A stretch of 64,000 bases of DNA, taken from Gentiana macrophylla (lineage: Eukaryota; Streptophyta; Magnoliopsida; Gentianales; Gentianaceae). Below are positions 1-11,571 of the stretch, one piece after another. The position numbers and the translations under genes were made by a program. The stretch is from the NCBI GenBank assembly GCA_026214975.1, contig CM047807.1, positions 67,249,824 to 67,313,823 on the forward strand, written 5' to 3'. The notes beneath the pieces were generated by a model that was not told the DNA's origin, ran no database searches, and was given only the letters and a program-made list of their open reading frames with translations. Position 1 is the stretch's first letter. The number at the start of each line of letters is the position of its first letter.

Positions 1-1348
1 GTCTTCGTGAAAATCACAATATTTGTTTGCGTTCCTCTTTTCTCGAGGTTTTTTCAGTGGTGGCGGTTTCCTCGCCAAGTTTTTTGAAAGCATAATCGAC
101 AACACCTCTCGATCGAGGTCGATTGAGTGGGATAAAGTCCTTATCACGTGAGGTCCTTCTTGCCCCCACGGTGCGAGGTGGGCGTGTCGATACGATCCCA
201 TCGACGGCTTACTCTCGACATCACGCCTCTTGGGTGGTTCTGTTCGGGACCTCGGGTGTCCTTCTTGGATTCCATCGGTCCGGATTAGGTGTGCCTTCGC
301 GCTTTGCCTCTTCCCTTGAGCGAATCGATGCACCACGTTGACGCATTCGTCCATAGTATGGGGGACGTCTCTGCTCAACTTCATATATAACTTAGTATTA
401 CGCAGTCCCCCTACAAACGATGTGATCAGAAGTCGGTCATCTGCGTCCTTGACCTGCATGGCCTCGAGATTAAACCTCTTCAAGTATTCCATCACAGTTT
501 CATCTTTGTGCTGCCTCACGTTCATGAGGTGCGTGGCGCTTAAATGAAACTTCTTGTTAACTATAAACGCATCTCGGAACTTTCGAGCGAGCATGGCAAA
601 ACTGGAGATCGACCCGGGTCGTAGCTTCGTGAACCATTCTCTTGCTTGACCTACGAGTAGCGTCTCGAAAGCCCGACAACGCATCGCATCAGGTGCCCCA
701 TCCAACCTCATTTGAGATAGATACCTGTGAAGATGGTCCTCCGGGTCGGTGGTGCCATCATAAGGCTCTATTTTGGGTATCTTAAACCCCTTGGGTTTGG
801 GAAAGCTCTCGATCTCCTTCGTGAAGGGAGACTCGAGCCACAACGATACCTGATTCTTTCCCAAAATTGCATTCAGCTCCTCCCTGGCGCTATCATCATC
901 CCCTCTCTGGTGTTTTTGGTGAATCTCACGTCTCTTCCTTTCCACTGAGCTAGATGATGCGCTTATTTCGTCCCCAGGAGTCCGTTTAGGCTTGTCCATC
1001 ACGTCTTTCTGGCCGCCTTCCGCCATAGCTTCTTTACGGGGCGCTACGCCGCTGCCGTCTTTGTAACCGCCTCGGCTATTATCCTGGACATTACCTCCAA
1101 ATTTGCCCCGCTAACCGATCGCAAGTGCCCGATGCGGAGCAAGGGCTTGCTTTTCGGTTGGTGGGTCTCTGGGCGAGATTCAAAAGCTGGATCTTTTCCC
1201 CTTGTTCTTCGCTTGAGGATCGTCTTTGAACAAGATCAAAGCGGGATCTTCGTCTCCTTGCATATCGAGGATCGAATGGCTCGTTCATCCGGGAGCTCTC
1301 GATCATTGCTTTGGATGTGGTTTTAGATGCCGTTTTCTTGGGAGGCAT
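1..1348 (-). pseudogene. gag: Ty3/gypsy (Tat-like) gag, partial, frameshifted
   Basis: Structural Gag protein of a minus-strand LTR retrotransposon; it would form the cytoplasmic particle that packages element RNA. Start chosen at the ATG complementing 1346-1348 (MPPKKTASK), 49 bp from the LTR end. The first frame stops near 1091 and the rest continues in another frame from about 1050 to the window edge. Visible core: a TTDPEDHLHRYLSQM segment, then RAFETLLVGQAREWF, FRDAFIVNKKFHLSA and ETVMEYLKRFNLEA, typical of the plant Retrotrans_gag domain. A basic tail and the beginning of a Cys/His segment (NKYCDFHED) lie at 1-30, so zinc knuckle and pol lie outside the window. The Tat-clade assignment rests on recognised gag wording, not on RT. 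Confidence 0.85.
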
Positions 1349-1382
1349 CGTGTTCTTGAGTTATTCGATCAATAGAGGGCCC

Positions 1383-1397
1383 TCCTTCTAGCGCCAA
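1383..1397 (-). promoter_or_regulatory. Primer-binding site candidate
   Basis: Directly internal to the LTR end (1398) the minus strand reads TTGGCGCTAGAAGGAGGG. A TGGCGC start one base inside an LTR is the expected place for a tRNA primer-binding site. I cannot name the tRNA with certainty. Confidence 0.6.
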
Positions 1398-1986
1398 TGA
1401 CGATGACAAATTAAGTCACCTTAAAGATTTGAGCCCTAATTTAATCTAGTGATGAATACACAAGAACCCTAATGCCAAAAAGATGAATGAGGAGGTGGAT
1501 TTTATGTATCTGGTGAGTCAAGGCGTATCTTGGATTGCCTACGTATCTGCTATGTTCCAGGAATCAAGCCTTACGTAGTTCTGGAATGGGGTATTTATAA
1601 TGACAATACTTGCCTAAACCTAAGGTTAAGTCGGCTTATGTTATTGTCACCTTTACCTTAAATGGGCCTTGACCCTTGCCCAAGCTATATCGTGGGTGGG
1701 CCTGGACGGTGGTGTGGACCACGTCCTCGAAGTCGATACTTCCGACCTGCGGTGATCGACTCAGACTCGTTATCCCACATCGCTAGCCGGTGTGGACTCT
1801 ATCCTTATGGACTTGTCATCTCATACTCGCTCGGTCGTCGACGATCGATAGTCGTAGTAGCCTGGCTTTTATATGATGGCCTTGGCCTCGAGCACAGGCA
1901 TCGACATGGATATCTTTGGAGTTATTTTATAATATGATGACCAACCGATAGACGACACGTGGAGGGAGTGAAACCCTGTATCGTCA
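1398..1986 (-). repeat. 5' LTR of the Tat-like gypsy element
   Basis: A 589-bp segment bounded by the 7-bp inverted ends TGACGAT and ATCGTCA, just upstream (minus strand) of PBS and gag. A TATA-like run (minus-strand ATATAAA) lies at 1868-1874. The partner LTR and the second TSD lie beyond the window start, so the outer boundary rests on the terminal inverted repeat and on the RNase H reading frame that resumes at 1987. Confidence 0.7.
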
Positions 1987-1989
1987 ATA

Positions 1990-2345
1990 TGGAAGCTGAG
2001 ATAAAAGGAATGCTAACTGGAATTTATGAATGTCTAAAGCACGGTTTCCATCATATTTTGATTGAAACTGACTCTGAAATCCACTTCAAGATGCTCACTC
2101 ATCAAGCACAGACTCCTGAAGATACATGATGGAGGTTGTTGATAATTTGCAGCAGCTTATACAACAGAATAATTTGCAGGTCACTCATATATAGGGAGGG
2201 AAACTCATTGGCTGATTATTTAGCTAACCTTGCCAGCTCAGCTCAGAACTCAAAACTTCTCAACTATCTGCAATTAAATAGTACTCTTGGATTGCTAGTC
2301 TTGAGGAATGCTTCAAAACTTCTTGCCCTGAGAATTCCAAAGTGA
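1990..2345 (+). pseudogene. RNase H (RVT_3-like) domain, 3' part
   Basis: C-terminal RNase H domain of a non-LTR reverse transcriptase, which would degrade RNA in RNA:DNA hybrids. The frame opens with EAEIKGMLTGIYECLKHGF, then the acidic ILIETDSE segment. It is interrupted by a TGA at about 2128 and ends with YREGNSLADYLANLA, whose Asp is the last conserved acidic residue of plant RVT_3 domains. The final stop is at 2343-2345. The protein is incomplete at its N-terminus because the LTR insertion removed its context. Confidence 0.7.
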
Positions 2346-2370
2346 TGCACAATGGCCATTACACCTGGAT

Positions 2371-2784
2371 GCACTCTTCATTTTAATGAAGAGTGCAAAG
2401 AGGTTGTTTAATTTCTTTTGTTGTTTTGCTTCAGTTTTGAGCTATTTGGAGCTGTTATTTCTGGTTCAAAATGCAGGCTCATTCAGGATTTAGTCCCTAC
2501 TCACTTTTACATACCGATTTGGATGAGCTTGGCTTCAAAATGGGAATGCACTCTTCATTTAATGAATGAAGAGTGCAAACAAGTGATTGCAAAACTTTGC
2601 TTTTTTCTTTGGTGTGGTCAAGCTTTGGTACAGGCAGCTACTCTGGTTTGCTATCGTTTTTCAGGATGCTGGCCTTGACTTGCTGCAAACATTAATTGGA
2701 AGAGCATCTACTAATCTCCATTGCTTAATTGACTAGAATTAGCATCAAAACTGGGAATACACTCTTCATTTATTGAAAAGTGCA
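2371..2784 (+). repeat. Three spaced hairpin repeats in the LINE 3' region
   Basis: Copies at 2371-2396, 2548-2576 and 2759-2784. The first is a perfect 12-bp arm palindrome (GCACTCTTCATT, 2-nt loop), the second a near-perfect one, the third decayed. Flanks are also shared (CAAAAtgGGAAT before; GCAAACA then GCAAAACTT after), so these are diverged tandem units of about 180-210 bp. Confidence 0.75.
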
Positions 2785-3214
2785 AACAGGTGTTCGCAAA
2801 ACTTTTTTCTCTTTGGGTGTTCAACTTTTTGGAAGCGTGCTGCTGGTTTTTCTTCTATCTTTTAAGGGAGATGGCCTTAGAGCACAGAGATACACAACCA
2901 AAATTGAAGGAAAAGCGAGCAGCAGGATGTTCTTTTTTACTTTTATATAGCTTGATGTATAGGCTGCTAAATCTTTGTTTTACATTGTATTTATAGGGTG
3001 TGGGTGTTTTGCCAATGTGTTTTCATTCCCATACACGTTCCCTAACAACTTTTTTTTCGGCCTTTTTTTTTCCACATAGGGTTTTGCGAACTAAGGTTTT
3101 GAGGAGGTGGGGTAGCACATTGAGGACATCTTAGTGTGAGGTGGCCATGGATGACATCAAAACTCAGTAAACTTTCTCATTTTCATCAATGAAATTTACG
3201 GTGTTAAAAAAAAA

Positions 3215-4758
3215 GTACAAATGACCATACAAATAAACTCGCAAGTGTCAAATAATGAAAATACATCCTCTTAGCAGAAAATTCATCAGAAGTGAAGCAA
3301 AAACTTCAAAGAACATAATGAAAATACATCCTCTTATGGGAACTTTCGGTACAGATTCAAGCACCAAAATTAAGAAGAATTATACTTCACACATGCCATG
3401 AAATGAATGGTAGTAAGAGAAAGAAATACGATGGTCCATGCACCACTCTTTCGCCTCGTCAATGTTTCGTTATTTTTAAACTCTTTAATTATGCACCCAA
3501 AATAGCTATTATCACTTTCATGTTCTTCAATTCTGTATCTCCATTATCACTTTCACATTCTTCGATTCCGGTTTTCTATTTTACAAATGTAGCTCTTCAA
3601 TTCATTTTCATGTTCTACGATTGTGCTTCTCTATTTTAACTCATCAATTCTGCACTCAAGCCTCCCTGTTTTCCACATCAGGCTACCGTTTGATTCTTGT
3701 GCACCACAATTATGTGAATCATCCATCAAATCCAAGAAATAAGTGCGTATAGCCGTCTGCAAAGACATTCAATTGTTTAACACATGTACATACGGTCTGA
3801 TGTCAAACCAATCAAGAAGTGGACTGAAGATTTTATGTATTTTAACAACTTTAGCTTTTCTTTATATCCATAGAATATAATAACCTTACTTTAAACAACA
3901 TTGTTTGACTGTCTATATGAGGTCACAAAATCAAAAGCCCCGCACAATAAACTCAATTGCTTGAGAATTTACGATTAGAGTGGCTATAGTGCAGCCATGG
4001 GGGTTCAATCCCCTGTTCTTCAGCACTAGAAACAAATAGCTAACCTCTGTGCCAGACATTCACATTATGTATTACGTGTTATAGGCGACTGAAAAGTATA
4101 TATATACAATGGACAGTGATGGGGGCACCGACTAAATCCCCTGAACTTGTCCCCAGAATTATTTTCAACCACAAGTTAGACTTTAAAAAAAAAAAGAAAA
4201 ACAAAACATGAAAATTCTGGAACACAAAATCAACAAAGTCGGGGGATGTGTGTGCAAGGGGTCGGTTACTTAATCCTTTTTGATATACAATATGGGTGCT
4301 ACCCTCCCCCTGTTTAATGAAGTTGGAAAATTTTGAAGATTGGAGGGTTTGAAATCAACAAAGTCGGGGGATGTATGGGGCGGCGCCAAGAGGAAGCAAT
4401 TGGGTCAATTGACCCCGTACAATATTTCTTTTAAAAAAAATTATGTGTATTTTTTACACTATTTAAAATTTTTACACACTAATATCTATTAACAGATCCC
4501 CTAAAATTTTGAAATATTAACCCTTGACCCTTAACCATACTTAGATTTTTAAAATTAATACTTATAGACATGTCTGATACAACATGTCGCTCTCGATCGG
4601 CAAGTGTCGCAGAATTTCTGGAGCCGCCCAAGTGTGTGTGCAAGGGTTTTTTTTTAATACAATATGGGTGCTACCGTCCCCCTGTTTAATGAAGTGGGAA
4701 AATTTTGAAGATAAGAGGGTTCGAACTCGGGCACGCGCGGAGGAAAATGGAGTAGATT
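3215..4758. other. Gene-free stretch with short direct repeats
   Basis: No convincing coding sequence. A phrase of about 65 bp beginning ATATGGGTGCTACC occurs near 4287 and again near 4662. CAAAGTCGGGGGATGT occurs near 4234 and 4360. TAATGAAAATACATCCTCTTA occurs near 3252 and 3317. These look like local duplications in intergenic DNA. Confidence 0.6.
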
Positions 4759-4911
4759 ACCACTACTAATTGTCACATACATTCACCGAAAGAACGTAAA
4801 TATTGTCATTCAAGAAATTTAAACTTCTGTCACAGTGCCAATTAATAGTGACAAATTGAATGACAATATCTATATACTTTCGGTGAATCAGTATGATAGT
4901 TAGTAGTGTCA
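4759..4911. mobile_element. Foldback MITE-like hairpin
   Basis: Long imperfect inverted repeat. The left arm 4781-4813 (ATTCACCGAAAG, then ATATTGTCATTCAA) pairs with the right arm 4856-4888 (TTGAATGACAATAT, then CTTTCGGTGAAT). Pairing continues outward at 4759-4780 and 4889-4911 (CACTACTAA against TTAGTAGTG). Size about 150 bp, AT-rich and non-coding, as for a small MITE. No clear target-site duplication found. Confidence 0.6.
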
Positions 4912-5332
4912 CTTGTCTTGTCAATTAATAGCGATATATTATATGAAACTGGTTATTGTCACTTGTGCTGTCAATTGTTAGTAACGAATCGACAAGTTTT
5001 TCATATAAAAAAACATGTGACATTGGAAATTACATTGGAAGGATACAAATAATATATCAAAATAAAGAGGACGAAAAAATATGAATTATGATGAAAAATT
5101 ATTATAATTTGAAATATAGATTAAAACATACAGTGGATTAATGATTTGCGTAAGAGAGAATTTGTATTTTTTATTTTTAAAAAATCCAGTTCCCAAAAAA
5201 ATTCCATTTGTATGCGGCTGAACAGCCAATGTGGGTCGTTATTTTTAGTTTTTTATTTTTAGTTTTAGGTATGTAAAGTAGGGGTAAATTAGTACTTGTA
5301 TTTATCAAATTGTCTTTTTTAATAGGGGGAAT

Positions 5333-5637
5333 GAGGGAGAAGGACAGAAATATTTCATCAATTGAGTAGAAGGACAGTTTTGAAAACTTTGCATAAAGCG
5401 ACAAAACTATTTATTCATTTGTCGAAATTCATTTGTTTAAATTCATTTCCGAAATTCATCATCGAAATTCACTAATTTTCAAAATTCATCATCGAGATTA
5501 TTTGATTTTGGGATTCATTTGTCAAAATTCATTATCGAAATTCATTGATTTTGGGATTCACTAGGAAGAGTCACTGATTTTCGGGATTATTTGTTTGTCT
5601 TACCATTATAAAAATTATGCGATTGTCCTTCTCCCTA
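5333..5637. mobile_element. MITE-like element, copy 1
   Basis: Bounded by inverted GAGGGAGAAGGACA (5333-5346) and TGTCCTTCTCCCT (5624-5636). The interior is rich in GAAATTCAT/TCGAAATTC phrases. Both ends and their flanks are recognisably shared with 33479-34101, showing a dispersed family. A 28-bp direct repeat (ACTTGTATTTATCAAATTGT core) flanks the region at about 5293 and 5724. Confidence 0.6.
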
Positions 5638-5827
5638 TAAAAAATATGTAGTTGTCATATAAGTTTAAAAATATTAAGTTATTATCTTATCCATAATTTT
5701 CCATTTTTAATAATAAATGTTGTACTTGTATTTATCAAATTGTCCTTTTTAATAATAAATAACTTCAACAAAAACATGTTTATTTTTCATATACTGAAAA
5801 AACAAATTGTTGTTCAGGCCTTTATAA

Positions 5828-7321
5828 TTATCATGGAATGCAATAATAAACTTAAATGAATATCAATATGATATTTAATCATTTATAATCATCATTAAAC
5901 ACTATAATAAACTTAAACGAACATCGATTTGATGTTTAATCACTCATAGTCATCATTAAACACTGTAATAATTTTAAATTAAATTAATGTGATGTTGAAT
6001 CACTTATAATCATTAAACACTATTAAAAAACTTAAATTACCATTGATTTGATGTCCAATCGCTTATAATCATCATTAAACACTATAATATACTTAAATGA
6101 ACATCAAAATGATGTTTAATCATCATTAGGAAATATAATAAGCTCAAAATCAACATCAAATTGATGTTTACTCATTTAATTATAATCATCATTAAACACT
6201 ACAATAAACTTAAATTAACATCATTTTGATGTTCAATCACTAATAACAACCATCAAACACTATAGTAAACTTATATTAACATCAATTTGATGTTCAATCA
6301 ATCACTTACAATCATCATTAAATACTATAATAAACTTAAATGAACATCAAATTGATGTTTAATCACTTATAATCACCGTTAAATACTATAACAAGTTCAA
6401 ACAAACATCAAATTGATGTTTAATCACTTATAATCACCATTAAACTCTATAATAAACTTAAATGAACTTCAATTTCATGTTTGATTACTTATAATCATCA
6501 TCAAACACTATAATATACTTTTATTAACATCAATTTGATGGTCAATCACTTAGAACCATCATTAAACACTATAGTAAACTTAAATGAACATCAAATTGAT
6601 GTTTAATCACTTATAATCACCATTAAACATTATAATAAGATCAAATAAACATCAGATTGATGTTTACTCACTTATAATCACCATTAAACACTATGATAAG
6701 CTCAAATAAAGATCAGATTGATGTTTAATCACTTATAATCACCATTAAACACTATAATAAACTTAAATGAACTTCAATTTTATGTTTGATTACTTATAAT
6801 CATCATCAAACACTATAATATACTTATATTAACAACAATTTGATGTTCAATCACTTATTTACATCATAAAACACTATTGTAAACTTAAATGAACATCAAA
6901 TTGATGTTTAATCACCATTAAACACTATAATATGCTTAAATAAACATCAGATTGATGTTTAATCACTTATAATCACCATTAAACACTATAATAAACGTAT
7001 ATTAACATTAATATGATGTTCAATCACTTATAACCATCATCAAACACTATGATAAACTTATATTAACATTAATTTGCTGTTCAATCACTTATAACCATCA
7101 TCAAACACTATAGCAAACTTATATTAACATCAATTTGATGTTCAACCACTTATAACCATCATTAAACACTATAATAAAATTAAATGAACATCAAATTGAT
7201 GTTTAATCACTTATAATCACCGTTAGACACTATGATAAGCTTAAATAAACATCAATTGATGTTTAATCACTTATAATCACTATCAAACAATATAATAAGC
7301 TTAAATCAACATCGAATTTGA
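5828..7321. repeat. 61-bp AT-rich satellite, left block
   Basis: About 24 head-to-tail copies of a 61-bp unit: CACTTATAATCATCATTAAA, CACTATAATAAACTTAAAT, GAACATCAATTTGATGTTTA. Each unit holds the near-perfect palindrome AACATCAAATTGATGTT. Divergence between units is moderate, mostly single-base changes with a few shortened units. No coding potential. The same family resumes at 28959 on the far side of the sirevirus, so the array predates that insertion. Confidence 0.92.
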
Positions 7322-8170
7322 GTTGATCACTGGATATTTCCTTTTAGCACAGATAGAAGATTTTTCACTTTGACAGAGTTTATGCTCAGATTTTATGATT
7401 GTTATCTCTTTTTTTTCCTGTCAGTGCCTTCTATTTATAGCCTTGATTATTCGTGATTTGAATTTCCGTCCGTTGGCTATATTAATGAGGGGAATAATCC
7501 TTGATTTTATTCTTGATTCCCCCTTAATAATATTCTCCTTGATTTTAGTGATCGGGTTTTTCTTCAAACGTTAACATAAAATCCGTCCTTGATTGATCCT
7601 CTATTAATTGTGAAATTAATGCTTGATCTTCTGTATCTTCTTCATATTTCAATAATCTTATCGAGTAAGGTTTACTCAGCCATTATCTGAACAGTCAAGT
7701 GATCCACCTCACTTTGCCGTTTAGATCTTCCTTTACTGCTTTGTCTTCACTCATCCGAAAGTCAGTTTACTTTGCCGACTCCCTGTTTCCTTTATTCTTT
7801 AAGTTCAAAGGAGAATCCTTGTACTTCACTGAACCTTGTTTTGTGTGAGATCAGTGTACACCATATTTAAACATTGATCTTCATTACTTGAAACATGACT
7901 TAGACTTATCCAAGGTCATCACAGACTTCCTTGGTTATAAGTCAGACCATAATGTCTTCATTGCTTATTTGCTGGTGCTTGGCTAGCTTCACTCTGCCAA
8001 ATGTCTGTTTTACTTTGCCGTCCTACCAACTAGTACAATACTTGTCAGACTCAACTTATACAACATGTCAGACTATAAGTAAAGACTTATACAAAGAATT
8101 CTAACTTATTTCAGGCTTGCTATAACAGCTAGAATGACCATCATCAAAACATAATAAAATGTTCCTAACA
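7322..8170 (-). repeat. Sirevirus 3' LTR, truncated
   Basis: Direct repeat of 28103-28958 with scattered substitutions, ending GTTCCTAACA next to the PPT. The part matching 27550-28102 (553 bp) is missing, and satellite DNA abuts directly at 7321. It carries the TATA-like run (minus-strand TATAAATA) at 7432-7439. Confidence 0.9.
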
Positions 8171-8185
8171 ATTTCACCCTTTTTG
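8171..8185 (-). promoter_or_regulatory. Polypurine tract of the sirevirus
   Basis: Minus strand AAAAAGGGTGAAAT immediately precedes the LTR start TGTTAGGAAC. Position and purine content fit the plus-strand primer for reverse transcription. Confidence 0.8.
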
Positions 8186-8536
8186 ATGATGCCAAAACCC
8201 TCATAAGGCTGAACATAAGTACGGCAAATTTTTTCATAATAATAAGCAGAATAAAACTCAACAATTTTATTCATCCATTTAAGGGCATTTAGTTCAAAAT
8301 TATTCAAGTGTTTCAGCTACATTTTTCTTAACTCAGCCTTGTACCTTTTGAACTTTGTGGTTTGGACCTCTTCCATATATTTCCAATCAATATCAGGAAA
8401 CCTCCACTTTCAATATGCCATAGCATTGTATTCAGATACTACTTGGAATACTCTCTTGGCAAAGAGTCTGTTAAAGTCAGGCATAGTTTCATTTGCCCTG
8501 GGCTCCCCAAAGTACTTCTCAAGTCTTTCCTAGCTT
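8186..8536 (-). other. Non-coding tail between extra ORF and PPT
   Basis: Translations of the continuing minus-strand frame are full of stops beyond 8537. This looks like 3' untranslated sequence of the extra ORF. No other feature seen. Confidence 0.5.
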
Positions 8537-9572
8537 CTAGAATGTGTGAGTCAACAAACTTGAGATTTTGTACAGGCCCCATTGCTCTTGTTTGTTCATT
8601 TTTCCCATAGGACTGAAGAATTTTGCCATATAGTTGAAGTCTTCTTGTTGCTCAATTGGCAAGTCTTCTGGTAATTTTGCAGACAGTGGTATGGCTGAAC
8701 TTGGTCTGCTGGTTCCACCACTTTGCTGGAGAGAGGCATGTTGTCTTTTCATGTCATTGTATATTTTGGCCATGTCAACTCTCCTTTGTTCATCCTGGTA
8801 GCTTAGCCAGTCTGCCCAAGCTTCATCTTGTGTTTGATTTGGATATAGTCCTTCATAGACTCTGAAAAATTCTCTCACATGATCCAGGATTTCAGCTTCA
8901 TATTCTTGCCTGTTTCTGTGAGTTGGAAAGCTTCTTTTCTCTCTGTTGGTGCTAGATATATGATCTTTTGCTGACCTTCTTTGTTGACTGGGTCCAGGTC
9001 TTTGTTGTCCACCTGATCTATCTCTATCATCATCCCTTCTTTGAAAAGGATGAGGAAATCCAATGCATGGTTCATTTAGGGCCTTTTCTCTTTCTTCTCT
9101 AGCCCTCCTTTGTTGTTCTTATGCCTCATTTCTAATCCTTATTTCTCTATCTCTTGCCCTCAGTTGTTCTTCAGTGAGGTTTGGAGGTCTAATCGTTGAA
9201 CCTTCAGGCTTATCTTTACTTTCCCCCTTTTTGGCAGCATCATCCCTTTGCTGGAGTAAGATGCTATTTGTAGCCTCTGTTGTGCCAATCAGAGAGTCCA
9301 ATTTTGACTCAATGGATGTGAATCTATTGTCATGATCAGTCAGTTTCTCAGTGACACTGCGGAACCACATGCCAAATTCCACTGCCATAGAATCATTTTC
9401 CTGAGAGATGTGTTGTCTGAGACCTGCCAGGTTGTTTGTGATATTCATGTTGAGCTGTCTCATCAGATCTCCTTGACATTGCACAACAATCTTTTGTGCA
9501 TCAATATATTCAGCAATGGCCTGAAATTTTTGCTCAATGGAGTGAATTTTGTCATTGAATGCTGAAGTCATG
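8537..9572 (-). pseudogene. Sirevirus extra ORF, C-terminal part
   Basis: Continuation of the ORF that starts at 20023, separated from it by the nested chromovirus. Removing that element and one TSD copy keeps the frame (codons for LRSM then TSAFN). The first third looks coiled-coil (IHSIEQKFQAIAEYI, then FTSIESKLDSLI). It then becomes charged and rich in Arg/Asp/Gln, and ends with an EFFRVYEGLYPNQTQ segment and a stop at 8537-8539. One premature stop (CAA to TAA type) lies at 9119-9121, with the same frame open on both sides. No membrane segment or signal peptide is seen, so calling it an envelope protein would rest only on its position. Function unknown. Confidence 0.7.
9568..9572. repeat. 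Target-site duplication TCATG, left
   Basis: TCATG at 9568-9572 matches 18227-18231 and brackets the chromovirus exactly. Both copies lie in the sirevirus extra ORF. Confidence 0.93.
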
Positions 9573-11433
9573 TGTAACACCCCGGTTCCCAATCCCGTCG
9601 GCCGCCGGTATTGGTCACTGTAGTGCCACTCATCACGACACACAGTCGTGGCGGTAACATCCAACATTCCACAACAGAAAGAAAATAAACATTCACCATT
9701 CATTATTTTGAGAGAAAGTATTAAAGTGAGTACAAATATCCTGAAGTAAATGAAATTATGCGGAACGTCAAAATCTTTAAAATTGGAAATTTCAAATAAT
9801 GTAGACGACATGTGACTACGACTACGTGGCTCTCAAACCCCGCGACATCCCAGCAACAAGCAAACATCCAAAGGAATACCTGCTAAGAATCTGCTCCCCA
9901 TAAATGGATCATAGCAGGGTCAAACGAAAGTACAAACCGTCAACTACAAAGTTGAGTAAGAATAAATCTAGTGTACATAAAGTAAAGCCAACCCATGAAG
10001 GATACCCCCAATTTATGCAGGACCCAACAAATCAATAAAAATTACGACCAACCATAACGGACACCATACTTCACAACTAACCACCTAAGGTCCCGAATGT
10101 GCACATCCCTCAAAAGGGTAAAGCCCTAGAGAGGAGGATCCTAGAGGTCACCCAATGGTACCATACTAGATGGACCATCACGTGCTGGGGTGCAAGGAAA
10201 CCTTCCCGGGTTCCCGGCTTCGGGTACTACCCTATCCGGCCCGACCACATCACATGCTCGCAACTCCCCAAACACGTAGGTCATTGAAGTCGTAAGGAAA
10301 CCTTCCGGGTTTACGGCTTTGGGAGCTACCCTATCCGGCCCAACCCCACAGGGTCTACGAACCTCAATGCCCAACACCAAGTCCCACAATGATATCAAAG
10401 CCTCTGACTCATCAAAACCCAACTTACCATACATATTCATAAGACTTATCAACAACCCACAAAGAAAGGAAAACAACATAGACTGGACGCCCGTATGGAA
10501 GACCGAACGCCCGTCCAAAGACTCTACTGGACGCCCTTCCAAACAGTCAGACGCCCGTCCAAAACATCAGAGTTAGATCCTGAATGTAAAACAACCCCTC
10601 AGACGCCCGTCCAGGTAACCCAGACGCCCGTCCAAAAACCAACTCAAAGCAGACGCCCGTCCAAAAACCAACTCAAAGCAGACGCCCGTCCAAAATGTAC
10701 AGACGCCCGTCCACTTTATCAGAGTTAGATCCTGAATGTAAAACAACCCCTCAGACGCCCGACTAGGATGAAATCAAGGCAGACGTCCGTCCAGGAGGCC
10801 TGGACGCCCGTCCACCTGGGTTTCATCTCGAACCCTAACAATTTTCTACGCGATTCTTAGCCGTTTTCAACGAAACAGCCGAAAGCAACCCCTTAAGCCT
10901 AAAACCCCATACAAAGGTATCATATCGATCGTAGATTTTAACTAACAAAAAACACACTACTAGAACGTTTAACACACCAAAACCGTGGCACACAAGCATA
11001 GAAGTCCTAAATTAAACTTTTACAAAGATCAAGTTAAACTTTTTGACAAAGATAGAATTATGCTTACCGAATTGTCTGCGTTTTTGAAAGCCCTTGCTAA
11101 GCTAGAAACGATCCTCAACGAAGCTCGAATCTATAAAAGAAAACAGCGATTACCGATGACGAATTCCTAAACACCAATGAGAGATTTTTCTCTCCTTCCT
11201 CCTCACAAGCAAGTAGGCGGCAAGGGAGGGTTTTGAGGCTGAAAAATTTTTTTCTTGGGGAAAATAAGGGAGAAAAGAGGTGAAAAAATCCTTTTATTAA
11301 GTGATTAAAAGAGGTGAAAAAATCCTTTTTAATTATTACTAAATCTCTCCGTACAATTAATAAATCCCATAATTTCCCAAATAATTAGATCTTTTACTAA
11401 TTAATTAGGAAATCAAAATTTCGGGATATTACA
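9573..11433 (-). repeat. Chromovirus 3' LTR
   Basis: 1861-bp LTR, TGTAACACC to GATATTACA. It matches 16415-18226 along its whole length, apart from small indels and a short local duplication near 11280-11335 that makes this copy longer. Differences from its partner cluster at CNG/CG-rich spots while AT-rich runs are identical. Confidence 0.95.
10478..10816 (-). repeat. Clustered GGACG-N2-CGTCC motif in LTR, copy 1
   Basis: Eight perfect ACGCCCGTCCA cores (around 10507, 10548, 10600, 10622, 10650, 10680, 10701, 10803) plus about four variants, in units that are themselves locally duplicated. On the sense strand of the element they read GGACGGGCGT. The 14-mer TGGACGCCCGTCCA is a palindrome apart from its two central bases. 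Confidence 0.9.
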
Positions 11434-11450
11434 TCCTCCCCCCCTTAAAA
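11434..11450 (-). promoter_or_regulatory. Polypurine tract of the chromovirus
   Basis: Minus strand AAGGGGGGGAGGA directly before the LTR start TGTAATATCC. Classic PPT position. Confidence 0.88.
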
Positions 11451-11571
11451 CAATACTTCGTCCTCGAAGTTCAGGTTCTTACCGGGCGTTGATCCACCCC
11501 CCCTTAAAACACCCTTCGTCCCCGAAGATAAGCAAAAGGATTGAATGTGCAAGTCTTGAAAATTGCATACC

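Larger units (their letters stand above)
1987..3214 (+). mobile_element. LINE (L1-type) 3' end with RNase H domain and poly(A)
   Basis: The segment starts with RNase H-like coding sequence, continues as non-coding 3' sequence with repeated hairpins, and ends in a TTTTCATCAATGAAATTT run followed by an A9 tract near 3206. This is the usual end of plant RNase H-bearing LINEs or RVT_3-type genes. The 5' part is cut off by the gypsy LTR at 1398-1986 and would continue beyond the left edge. A host gene with an RVT_3 domain is the alternative, but the A-tract favours a LINE. Confidence 0.65.

Noticed and set aside
3990..4035. tRNA-like T-arm (GGGGGTTCAATCCCCT)
   Set aside because: Only a B-box-like arm is present. 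I could not find a matching acceptor stem, A box or anticodon arm at the right distance, so it is not a tRNA or a supportable SINE.
5828..7321. Regular repeats considered as a CRISPR array
   Set aside because: Units are contiguous 61-bp tandem copies without unique spacers, in a plant nuclear context. It is a satellite.
9119..9811. A 230-codon minus frame starting at 9811
   Set aside because: Its first 80 residues are chromovirus LTR sequence read through the insertion border; only the part from 9572 down belongs to the sirevirus ORF.
10319..10728. Open frames across the LTR motif cluster
   Set aside because: They are produced by the GACGCCCGTCCA repeats and lie inside an LTR; composition and position rule out a gene.
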